Shown here piece by piece: positions 31,893-40,100 of a stretch of DNA of 64,000 nt (positions are counted from its first letter, which is position 1; each line of letters starts with the position of its first letter). Under the pieces are notes generated by a model that saw only the letters and a list, made by a program, of their open reading frames with translations, did no database searches and was not told where the DNA came from. The position numbers and the translations under genes are program-made. Source of the stretch: Alphaproteobacteria bacterium (GTDB taxonomy: Bacteria > Pseudomonadota > Alphaproteobacteria > CAAGCB01 > CAG-977); assembly GCA_900768465.1 (NCBI GenBank), contig CAAGCY010000024.1, positions 1 through 64,000 on the forward strand, given 5' to 3'.

Positions 31893-32936
31893 ATGACTAC
31901 TGATGACAACTATATACAAATAATTAGAAATTATTTAGGCAATGAGATATCAATTGTTGAAAATTCAGAAAATCCTCTTAGGAAAGCGCTGTTAAACCTA
32001 GATCCATGCTCACGTGAAGGTGAAGGTGTACGCGATGAAAGATGCTCTACTTGTATGGCTTTTGAGTATATGCTAAAGCAAGAGGGTCCAGAAAAAGATT
32101 TTATGGCACTAAAAAAGTCTGATCTTGTAAATGGTGATTTAAAAACACAGGTTGGAACTTTATCAGAGATAATTGCATATTACTGCTTATGTAGAGCTGG
32201 ATTCAAAGTAGAATACCAAAGTACAGACGATAAGCCGACAGCAGATTATAAAATAACTTCACCTGAAGGAGAGCAAGCAATCATTGAGGTTACTAGTCGT
32301 GGATTATGTGATGAGGCTCAAAGTAAAATAAAGGAAGCAAAGCAGGCTCTAGATGAAGCAGTAAAAAATAATAAGGATCCGAACCAGAGAACACATATTA
32401 GACCATATGGATACAGCAGTGATTCATGTACAGCAGATGCCATAAGCAAGATTTGTTCAATGAAAAAGGAAGAACATCAATTATCTGAAGAGTTACCTTC
32501 AATTTTGTGGGCTGATTTTGGTGTAACTGGTGATTTTATAACAGCTGGAGGATTATTTTATCCTCTAAACTCGTGGAATGGTTGTATAACATCAGGTCAT
32601 TTTTGGTATGGTTTTTATGGAAGAAAAGGTTTCCCAATATATACTAATTTTTCAGTGAATAATGAAAATAATATAACCTTAGAAAAAGTTGAAAAAATGA
32701 ATCATGATGGTAGATTTAATCAGAAAACAAAACTTTCTGGTTGCATTTTTAGATGCTCATCTTATAGCTTTTTTTATGAACATCCTGAACCTTTAAATCC
32801 AATTTCAGATAATTTTAGAAAAAGATTATTATTGCTACCGAAATTTTCCATTGAAAAATCGCTTGCTAACTTTTATCCAGGACTGGTAAAAGAAAAAAAT
32901 GAGCAAATTGAAAAATTAATAAAATCTTTCTATTGA
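31893..32936 (+). CDS. AT-rich unknown cargo gene with possible PD-(D/E)XK-like core (347 residues)
   Basis: A 347-residue soluble protein. A Cys cluster (C39, C51, C54) comes first. Residues 90-135 read helix TLSEIIAYYCLCRAGF, then ADYKI and AIIEVTSRG. Glu92, Asp118 and Glu132-x-Thr134 are spaced as in PD-(D/E)XK nucleases, with Thr in place of the usual Lys. A charged helix (135-165) and a C-terminal aromatic-rich domain follow; the latter matches nothing I know. The gene has its own promoter (AAGGA SD) and terminator, is clearly AT-rich, and lies in the tail region of the dead prophage. Nuclease identity is a hypothesis. Confidence 0.7.
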   Translation: MTTDDNYIQIIRNYLGNEISIVENSENPLRKALLNLDPCSREGEGVRDERCSTCMAFEYMLKQEGPEKDFMALKKSDLVNGDLKTQVGTLSEIIAYYCLCRAGFKVEYQSTDDKPTADYKITSPEGEQAIIEVTSRGLCDEAQSKIKEAKQALDEAVKNNKDPNQRTHIRPYGYSSDSCTADAISKICSMKKEEHQLSEELPSILWADFGVTGDFITAGGLFYPLNSWNGCITSGHFWYGFYGRKGFPIYTNFSVNNENNITLEKVEKMNHDGRFNQKTKLSGCIFRCSSYSFFYEHPEPLNPISDNFRKRLLLLPKFSIEKSLANFYPGLVKEKNEQIEKLIKSFY

Positions 32937-32955
32937 TTTATAGTGTAAACTCTTG

Positions 32956-32986
32956 CACCTCAACCGTTTGGTTGGGGTGTTTTTTT
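32956..32986 (+). terminator. Strong terminator after the cargo gene
   Basis: CACCTCAACC pairs with GGTTGGGGTG (10 bp, one G-U) across GTTT and runs into seven T. It would also block phage transcription into the tape-measure gene 13 bases later. Confidence 0.9.
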
Positions 32987-32999
32987 ATGGAAAAAACGA

Positions 33000-33545
33000 A
33001 TGAATACAGCGAAAAAACTTTCAATCAGACTTGAAGCGGTGGGCGGCGACAAGGTCCGGCAAGAGTTCAAGAACATTGGCTCGGACGGACAGAAAGCCTT
33101 TCAGCGGATAACTCAGGTCATCACACCGGCAAATGATAACTTAAAGGTCTTGAACAACACAGCCAAGGCCTTTAATAATACCCTTAAACAGGTGGCATCG
33201 TTGGCCGGAGCATACCTCGGGTTACGCGGGCTGACATCAGCATTCAAAGGAATTGTGCAGACAAACAAAGAGTTTGAAAGCCTGATCGGGTCCTTACAAA
33301 CGGTGACCGGTTCGGCCAAAGGTGCGCAAGAAATTGAGGCCTATCTTAAATCTATCGACCTTGTGAACTTTGGCGGCGCGATGAAGGAACAGATAGACAC
33401 GATAGGTGGTGCTATGTCCAACATCGAAGATGCTATCAGTAAATTGGTCCGCTTAGTTGGTGAAAATGGTCTGAACAAAGCCTTAAAAGAGACATTTTTG
33501 CAGTTTAATGAGTTGTTAGACGGTTCAGCCGAAGCGATAGCGTAG
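33000..33545 (+). CDS. Tail tape-measure protein, truncated
   Basis: A 181-residue remnant. The N-terminus (KLSIRLEAVGGDKVRQEFKN, then AGAYLGLRGL and FESLIGSLQTVTGSA) is that of lambda-type tape-measure proteins, which normally exceed 600 residues. After GSAKGAQ the sequence seems to jump to a later segment (LKSIDLVNFGGAMKEQID), so an internal deletion is likely. The frame ends inside the right-hand repeat, which supplies the last residues GSAEAIA. Not functional. Confidence 0.7.
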   Translation: MNTAKKLSIRLEAVGGDKVRQEFKNIGSDGQKAFQRITQVITPANDNLKVLNNTAKAFNNTLKQVASLAGAYLGLRGLTSAFKGIVQTNKEFESLIGSLQTVTGSAKGAQEIEAYLKSIDLVNFGGAMKEQIDTIGGAMSNIEDAISKLVRLVGENGLNKALKETFLQFNELLDGSAEAIA

Positions 33546-33601
33546 CCAACGCCGTAGGCGGCCCGTAGGGCGAGCGAAGCGAGTAAATCCTGTCGCCCCG
33601 A
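33522..33601 (+). repeat. Right copy of boundary repeat / attR
   Basis: It starts GGTTCAGCCGAAGCG and ends AAATCCTGTCGCCCCGA, matching 20604-20685 with a few substitutions and a two-base indel. The end is identical to the tRNA-Pro 3' end. Confidence 0.8.
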
Positions 33602-33610
33602 TTGAAAAAA

Positions 33611-33675
33611 AGCCGGGTTCAAACCTGCGAAACAGGTTCAGCCGAAGCGTCAGCGCAGACAACGCCGGAACGGCG
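33611..33675 (+). repeat. Extra copy of the first half of the repeat, outside the prophage
   Basis: GCCGGGTTCAAACCTGCGAA onward matches 20581-20643 with a few transitions, including the hairpin arms. The second half is degraded (CCTGCCGCCCCCGAC). So the repeat unit existed at the tRNA before or independently of the phage. Nothing else is seen in 33676-33810. Confidence 0.75.
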
Positions 33676-33810
33676 CCTGCCGCCCCCGACAAACCTCCGA
33701 AAATACATCTTTCTCCGCATAATTCGCAGAGATTGTGGGGCATCTTCTCCGCAAAAGCAAGAGTTTTATTTTTCCCCCGCCAACTGCCGCCTGCTCCAGA
33801 ACTGACAAAA

Positions 33811-34257
33811 TCACAAGATTTTCTTTAAATAAATCATATCCGTTAATTGCTTTCCGTTTTCGAAAATCGGATGCGGATAATTTTCCACAAAAAAGTTTTT
33901 TATCCGATGCGTTTCCCGAAAACCGCGCTTTTTATAGAACGCCAGCGTTTTGTCATTTTCACCCGTTCCCAGAATTAAGTATTTGAATTTTGATTTATAC
34001 TTGTTGCCCGCAAAATCAATCAAAGCCGACGCGTAGCCCTTGTTTTGATATTCGGGATAAGTGGCGATGTTTTTGATTTCAACGGTTTCAGCGTCTTGGA
34101 TGACAACGGCGCACACGGACGTCAAAGCGTCATTGTCATACAAAGCGAACAGTGTTGATTGTTCCAGATATTTGTCAATCATCTTTTCGTCTTCGTCGCC
34201 GACAAGCAAAATATCCGTATAATCAATTTTGTTTTCTGTTATTTCTTTAATTTCCAT
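33811..34257 (-). CDS. GNAT family N-acetyltransferase
   Basis: A 148-residue GNAT protein. Motif A is visible as VEIKNIATYPEYQNKGYASA (the Q-x-x-G-x-A acetyl-CoA loop), and motif B as AFYKKRGF. The substrate is unknown. The ATG at 34257 is preferred to one 45 bases upstream because the latter lies inside the methylase gene. It lies four bases downstream of the D12 methylase, so the two form an operon just outside attR. Confidence 0.85.
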   Translation of the reverse strand: MEIKEITENKIDYTDILLVGDEDEKMIDKYLEQSTLFALYDNDALTSVCAVVIQDAETVEIKNIATYPEYQNKGYASALIDFAGNKYKSKFKYLILGTGENDKTLAFYKKRGFRETHRIKNFFVENYPHPIFENGKQLTDMIYLKKIL

Positions 34258-34261
34258 TTTT

Positions 34262-35311
34262 CTATTTTTCCAACAAAAACAGATATTCTTTGTATTTTTC
34301 AACGCTGTTCAGCCATTCTTTGGTGGAAGTCATTTGCGCCATAACGTTCCTTTTATGGTCGATTTCAATGATTTTCAATCGCTTGCCATGCGCCGTCAGC
34401 CGTTCTGCCAAATCGGCTTTCGCCGCACGTCCCTTCGCCCCGTAAGACAACAAAACATAGCGCGCGGCAGTTTCTGAAACCAACCGTTCAATCGCATTCA
34501 AGACAACAGCGGATTGGCAATCTTCAAACACAGAGGGGGCGGCGGAATCTTTGGAATCCGTGCGGCGGTTCGCTTTCCCGAACAAAGCGGGCTTGTCATT
34601 CAAAACAACCGTCGTCCACAAGTGGTAATACGCGTTGTAGCGCACGCGGCTGGTCGGCATTTTTGCGTTGTCCGACCCGTACGGCGGATCAAAGTACGCC
34701 AAATCGAACGTCCGTCCGCGTATCGCATCGAACACATCGCCTTTCAGCACCGTGTTTTCGGTCGTCAATCGAAAACGTTTCGGCAGCTTCAGTTTTAAGT
34801 TTTTATGCGACCGCGCCGACCATTCGGACAGATAGGACGCGTAATGCCCCAAAGTGCTGTCCACACAGTCCAAAGCCAAAATCAAAGCGGTCAGCAGAAC
34901 CGATTTATCAATAAAATTCAGCTTCAACCGATCGATTTCATCGCGTATCGCATCCAGCTTTCGCGTATTTTTGATTTGAAACGGCTTTTTTTTATCGTTC
35001 GGCAATCCGCCGTAGTGTTCCGTAAACCAGCCGTCACAGCCCGGAAGCGCGTTCAGATGATCCAGAATTTCGGTATAAAAAGAGTCGTTTTTATCCGCTT
35101 TCAAATAACAGTTTGCAAAAACTTCCGACCAAACCGCCACATCGTTCGCCGTCGTGTTAAATCCCGATTGCGCGAACGCCTGCGCCACGCGGGTAGAGCC
35201 GGAAAATCCGTCCAGCACCGTTTGCACGCCTTGCGTTTCGAACAAAGCGCGCAAGATATGCGGAATGATTTTGCATTTCGATCCCGCGTATTTTATGCCT
35301 TGGGTTTCCAT
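34262..35311 (-). CDS. D12-class DNA N6-adenine methyltransferase
   Basis: A 349-residue protein. It begins QGIKYAGSKCKIIPHI (the family's K-x-x-G-x-K start), then the SAM motif VLDGFSGSTRVAQAFAQSG, and the catalytic FDPPYGSDN. The spacing of a helical insert between them suits D12/Dam-like enzymes. No restriction enzyme is encoded nearby, so it is an orphan methylase or a relict of a restriction-modification system. Codon use is like the host. It shares a transcript with the GNAT gene. Confidence 0.85.
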   Translation of the reverse strand: METQGIKYAGSKCKIIPHILRALFETQGVQTVLDGFSGSTRVAQAFAQSGFNTTANDVAVWSEVFANCYLKADKNDSFYTEILDHLNALPGCDGWFTEHYGGLPNDKKKPFQIKNTRKLDAIRDEIDRLKLNFIDKSVLLTALILALDCVDSTLGHYASYLSEWSARSHKNLKLKLPKRFRLTTENTVLKGDVFDAIRGRTFDLAYFDPPYGSDNAKMPTSRVRYNAYYHLWTTVVLNDKPALFGKANRRTDSKDSAAPSVFEDCQSAVVLNAIERLVSETAARYVLLSYGAKGRAAKADLAERLTAHGKRLKIIEIDHKRNVMAQMTSTKEWLNSVEKYKEYLFLLEK

Positions 35312-35330
35312 TAGTCACCTTAATAATAAA

Positions 35331-35364
35331 AAAACCGCCGAAAAGAAACTTTCCGGCGGCTTTT
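35331..35364 (-). terminator. Terminator between DUF465 and methylase genes
   Basis: Read on the minus strand, GCCGCCGGAAAG faces CTTTTCGGCGGT-like arms around a TTTC loop, followed by a T7 run. A's on the other side make it partly bidirectional. Confidence 0.8.
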
Positions 35365-35385
35365 AAAAATTGCAAAACCAATAAA

Positions 35386-35556
35386 TTACTTTGCGCCTTC
35401 CTCAGCTTCAATTTCTTCTTTCAGCTTCAGTTTTTGACGTTTCAAATTGGAAATCGCCGCTTCATCGGGCAAAGGACGCGCCATTTCTTCCCTGATCGCA
35501 TCATCCAAAGCAGCGTGTTTGGCTTTCAATGCCGTCAAATGATTCGTTTCCGTCAT
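35386..35556 (-). CDS. DUF465 (YdcH-like) small coiled-coil protein
   Basis: A 56-residue, almost fully helical protein (HLTALKAKHAALDDAI ... ISNLKRQKLKLKEEIE), the DUF465 hallmark. The function is unknown, though the family is very common in alphaproteobacteria. The ATG at 35556 has GGGAG 8 bases upstream. A paralogue lies on the other side of pfkA. Confidence 0.85.
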   Translation of the reverse strand: MTETNHLTALKAKHAALDDAIREEMARPLPDEAAISNLKRQKLKLKEEIEAEEGAK

Positions 35557-35628
35557 GTGCAATACTCCCACATTTTCAAATTGTCACTTTTTACAGTATA
35601 CAGGCTTTTAAGTCCTTTTAAAAGAATA

Positions 35629-35664
35629 AAAAAACGGGACGGAAAAGTTTTCCGTCCCGTTTTT
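35629..35664. terminator. Bidirectional terminator after pfkA
   Basis: A perfect stem AAAACGGGACGGAAAA / TTTTCCGTCCCGTTTT around a tiny loop, with A-run before and T-run after. It separates pfkA from the DUF465 gene downstream. Confidence 0.9.
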
Positions 35665-35677
35665 GAATACAGTCCGC

Positions 35678-36766
35678 TTATTCGCCGACGTACATGCCCA
35701 AACCGCGCGCGGTTTTGACAATCATACCGTCGGGATCGACTTTTGCCGTACCGATAGCGGCGACTTCGTCCAAACCGACATCGGTAATCGAACCGCTTTT
35801 CCAAACAACCATGCGATCGGTTTTGCCCTGCGCCAAAACGTCAACCGCGTGAACGCCGAAGCAAGACGCCGCCAAACGGTCGTGAGCCGCGGGAACGCCG
35901 CCGCGCTGGACGTGACCCAGCACGGTAACGCGCGTCGAAAAGCGCGGATCGATTTCGTTCAGGCGCGCGCTCATATACTGACCGATACCTCCATAGCGGA
36001 CACCGTCAACCTGCGCGACGGAAATGTTCTGACCGTCGGGGGTTTTCACGCCTTCCGCAACGACGACCAAGCCGTGATCGCGTCCCTGTTCGCGAACCAG
36101 ATGCAGTTTGCGGACAACGCCTTCCAGCGTATAGGGGATTTCGGGAATCAAGCACACGTCGGCGCCGCCCGCAATCGCGGAATGCAAAGCGACGTGACCG
36201 GCATCGCGTCCCATAACTTCGCAAATCATGACGCGGTGGTGGGACGAAGCCGTCGAATCCAAACGGTCCAAAGCTTCGACGCAAACGTCGCGCGCGGTCG
36301 AAAAACCGACGGAGTGTTCGGTAATCGGAGTGTCGTTGTCAATGGTTTTGGGAATACCGACCATCGGAATACCCGCGCCGCGGCACAATTTGCTGACGAT
36401 TGCCATGGAACCGTCGCCGCCGATAACCGCCAAAGCGTCCAATCCCAGTTCGCGGCAGCCCGCACCGAAATCTTCGGTCAGGTCTTTGGTTGTGCCGTCG
36501 GGCATCGGATGAGCAAACGGCGACCCTTTGTTAATCGTTCCCAGCATCGTACCGCCCAAACGCGCATACGGCGTGTGGAAGTCGGCAATGCTCATTTTAC
36601 GATAGCGCAACGGGCGGAACGTCAAACCGTCCGTACCGTCCAAAATTCCGTAAACTTCCCATCCATACGTCCAGATGGCACGATGAACGACGGCGCGAAT
36701 GACGGCATTCAAACCGGCGCAATCGCCACCGCTTGTCAAAACACCAATTCTTTTAATTTGCGGCAT
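35678..36766 (-). CDS. pfkA: 6-phosphofructokinase
   Basis: A 362-residue PFK of the group III type. It has GVLTSGGDCAGLNAVIR at the N-terminus, GGDGS (116-120), PKTIDNDTP with Lys140, MGRDAGHVAL and LGHVQRGG. Gly at GGDGS (Gly119) points to ATP, while Lys in PKTIDND is the residue of the PPi/mixed group; Gly plus Lys is known in ATP-using group III enzymes. It commits fructose-6-phosphate to glycolysis. AAGGAG lies 7 bases before the ATG at 36766. Many alphaproteobacteria lack PFK, so glycolysis through EMP is a real trait here. Confidence 0.92.
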   Translation of the reverse strand: MPQIKRIGVLTSGGDCAGLNAVIRAVVHRAIWTYGWEVYGILDGTDGLTFRPLRYRKMSIADFHTPYARLGGTMLGTINKGSPFAHPMPDGTTKDLTEDFGAGCRELGLDALAVIGGDGSMAIVSKLCRGAGIPMVGIPKTIDNDTPITEHSVGFSTARDVCVEALDRLDSTASSHHRVMICEVMGRDAGHVALHSAIAGGADVCLIPEIPYTLEGVVRKLHLVREQGRDHGLVVVAEGVKTPDGQNISVAQVDGVRYGGIGQYMSARLNEIDPRFSTRVTVLGHVQRGGVPAAHDRLAASCFGVHAVDVLAQGKTDRMVVWKSGSITDVGLDEVAAIGTAKVDPDGMIVKTARGLGMYVGE

Positions 36767-36891
36767 ATTCAAACTCCTTGAACCCGAAAGTGAATCTTTT
36801 GTACTGAAAGCAATACCCTTTTTCAAAGAACTCTGCTACTCTAAAATGACAAAAAGGTCAATTATTTTTACACGAGCAAAGAAAAACCGTT

Positions 36892-37098
36892 ATGAACGCC
36901 CCGTCCGAAGACCAGATTCGCCACACCCTGACAAAATTGAAACAAGACCACGCCGCCCTTGACGAAGCGATTCGCGCCCTGCAGAACGCATCCGGCGGCG
37001 ACGAAATCCAAATCCGACGCCTGAAAAAGCAAAAGCTTGCCGTCAAAGACGAAATTTCACGGCTGGAAAACCTGCTGTTGCCCGATATTATCGCATAA
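36892..37098 (+). CDS. DUF465 (YdcH-like) small coiled-coil protein
   Basis: A 68-residue helical protein with LKQDHAALDEAIRAL and IRRLKKQKLAVKDEISRLE, a clear DUF465 pattern and paralogue of the gene at 35386. It is divergent from pfkA with 125 bases between. The function is unknown. Confidence 0.85.
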   Translation: MNAPSEDQIRHTLTKLKQDHAALDEAIRALQNASGGDEIQIRRLKKQKLAVKDEISRLENLLLPDIIA

Positions 37099-37128
37099 TC
37101 CGTCCGCGCGGCAAGCCCGCGAATCGTT

Positions 37129-40100
37129 TTAATCCGTCAATTCGCGTCCCATCGGTTCGGGAACGGCGATTTTCGCGGGAGCTGCCGGTTCGGCTGAAGC
37201 CACGGGTTCAACCTTTTCGGCAGGAGCTGCCGGCTCGGCTGAAGCCGCAGGTTCGACGGGAGCGGCGGGTTCAACCTTTTCGGCAGGAACGGCGGGTTCG
37301 GCAACGGGAAGCGGATTTTCCTCCGTCCCCAAAACCCGTTCGGCAGGCGGCTCAACGACCTGTTTTTGCGGTTCGGGAGCTTTTTCCTCCAAATCCGTTT
37401 TTTTCGGTTCGACGCGAATCAAATTCGTCTGCAGCTCTTTTTCTGTATACTTTTTGTCGTAGCGATTCGGATTGGGCTTGCGTTCAATAAAGATATACGT
37501 TTCCGTGTCGCCGTATTCGTTCGTGCGTTCGCTCATAATTTCGCGCGTAATATCCAGCGCATTGTCCTGTTCGGCGGGAGGGAACGCTTTTTTGGCGGCG
37601 GCTTCGGCTTCTTCGCGCAAACGGGCTTCCTCGGCGGCTTTTTGTTTGGCATTGGCGTCGTCAATGGCTTTTTGGATGCGCGCCGCCTGCTCTGCGGCTT
37701 CCTGCGCTTTTTCAGCTTCACGCCGCGCTTTGGCTTCCTCCTCGGCTTTCAATTTGGCTTCCGCTTCCGCTTTCAGGCGCGCTTCTTCTTCAGCCTTGGC
37801 TTTGGCTTCGGCTTCCAGCTTTGCACGGACTTCCGCCTCGATTTTGGCGCGAAGTTCCGCTTCCGCTCGGGCTTTTTCCTCGGCGGCTTCGGCTTCTTCA
37901 CGCAAACGGGCTTCCTCGGCGGCTTTGGCGGCGGCATCCGCTTCAGCCTGTTTTTCAGCGGCGGCAAGCGCGGCTTTTTCGGCTTCAGCCCCGACATTCG
38001 CCTCGGCTTCTTCGACGGATTTTATCTCGGGCGCAGCGGGCAAATCGGGCACGGGAGGAGCAACGGGCGCGGCTGTATCCGCAACATCCGGAACCGGCAA
38101 AGCGGGCGCTTCGTTCGGCATCGGCGCATTATCGGCGACAGGCTCAATCACAGGCGCGCTTTCCGCTTCGGCAGGCAAAGGCGGAGGCGGCGGCAGTTCG
38201 GGCGCAACCTCGGCGTTTGCGTCAAGCGGCGGCGGAGGGGGAGGAGGAACATCCCCGAACAAATCGCCGACCGCGTTTTCAGGCTCGGCGGCAGCGGGAG
38301 CTTCCAGCGTTTTCCATTTTTCCTCGGCGGTTGTTTCGGGAATCTCGATGGGCGGAGGCAAATCCGCGAATTCATCGTCCACGACTTCCGTTCCGGCGGG
38401 GGGCGGAACATCCTTATCCGCGTCGGGAACAGGCACAAAATCGGGAGCGGCTTTTGTTTCCGACTCCGCAACGGGCTTGCTTTTCGACGGCGGAGCGACA
38501 AACAGCATCTTATCCGAGCCTGCCAAGGATTTGTCCGCCTGTTGCTGACGCTGAGCCACACGCGCCATAAACGCCTGCCCGCCCTTTTCGCGCCACGCCG
38601 CATAAATCGGCGCATAGCTTTCTTTTTTCAGCCAAGCGGCATCCACGGGTTCGGCAAGCCATTGTGTAATGGCTTCTTTTTCCTGATCCGTTGCCTGAGA
38701 AACATCGGGCGGCAGGCACGCGCCGTCTTTGACGTCCAAAACGTGCCGATTCACCAAAGTTTGCACATCGCAAGCGCCTTTTTCGACGGAAGCTTTGCTT
38801 TTTGCGGGATCATAAACGGCGAACACCGTCGTCATATCGCGCTTCAGGCGATCCACCTGATATTGAATGCGGGTCATGGACGTCGTCAGGCGGTCGTCTT
38901 TTTGCAATCCGTCGCCGCGATCGCCGTGAATGACGATTTTGGTGTTTTTCAGCGCGCCGCTGTCCTTCAAATCGTTCAGCATATAGTTCAGCTGTCCGTA
39001 AGAACACGCCAGCTGACGCATATAAGCCTGCCTGTTTTTCGTCCCGTCCAGCAAATCTTTTTTCGGATTGACGGAACTGCGCGACCGCCAAAGCATCGGA
39101 TCGGTCACCAGCTTGCAATTTTCGTCGTACATATACGGGTAATGCGGCAAATTCAAATGGGCGAAGAACACGTTTTTGCCTTTGGCGGATTCCGCGTCTT
39201 TGACCAAGCGGTACAAAACCCCCGCCTGTCCGACGGGCAAAGAATGGGACAGCGGATTGCCGATGAAAGGAAATCCCGCCAGCGACGGCTTTGCGCGCAT
39301 TTTTTCGACTGCCGCTTTGCCGGCGGGCGTCGAATTCAAAAAATGCCCGACAAGCAGCAGCACGCGGTCGGAAACGCTCAAATCCGTCTGATACAAAGCC
39401 CCCAGCGGCGCGGGATAGGTGACGCATTTTTCGACATCCTTTTCGAATCCCGTGCAAAAATCGAACGGATACGTCTGATAGACGTTGATTTTGTATTCCT
39501 TGTCTTTAAACGCTTTGAACAAATCGTTGCGCAGTAAAAACACGCGCGCGTCGGACGAACTGACGTAATACGACGCGTCGTCGCGGCTGAACAGTTTGGG
39601 AGTGACTTCTTCCAGCGACGGATTGACGGCGGCGCCGACGTTGCGGTAACGATCGGGAAAGCGCAAATACGCCGACGGATAGAATGTAAAGCCGTTCGAC
39701 TGATAAAACGCGTTGATGAAAGCGGGCGAATTGGATTCGGCGACCGGATTTTTCGATTGAGGGAACGCGGCTTTCCATTCCTCCGTTTCCGCCTTGTATC
39801 CGCCGTGATCCGCCAAAATCAGATAAATCAGATTTTGCGTTTTTCCGTCGCTTTTTTCATCGGCGAACATCTCGGAATTCTTTTGCACCACTTGCGGGGA
39901 AACCTGTTTCGACGCGGTGTTGAGCAACATCAGCAAAGCCGCCAGAACGGGCAAAGACAGAAACGCCATCGCCGCGCCTTTGCAGATATTCAAAAACACG
40001 AACAGCACGGCGCCGATGACGCATCCCGCGGCAAAGTTTCCGTTTTCCGCCAGCCACATCAGCTGGGAACGCGGCAGAAACGGCAACCATCCGCCCAGAT

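Larger units (their letters stand above)
20604..33601 (+). mobile_element. Decayed lambda-type prophage carrying intact AT-rich cargo
   Basis: Direct repeats with tRNA-Pro 3' ends bound 13 kb holding phage genes in lambda order: small early genes, a replication-like gene, terminase large subunit, gpW, portal, S49 protease, tape measure. No integrase, major capsid, tail tube or lysis gene was found, and many phage genes are broken. AT-rich intact genes (DUF262, a 101-residue unknown, Fic, a 347-residue unknown) sit between the phage modules. Mobilisation by its own enzymes seems impossible. Confidence 0.85.

Noticed and set aside
36847..36860. TGAC-N6-GTCA palindrome between pfkA and DUF465 as an FNR-type box
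   Set aside because: FNR sites are TTGAT-N4-ATCAA; spacing and arms do not fit and no other support was seen.
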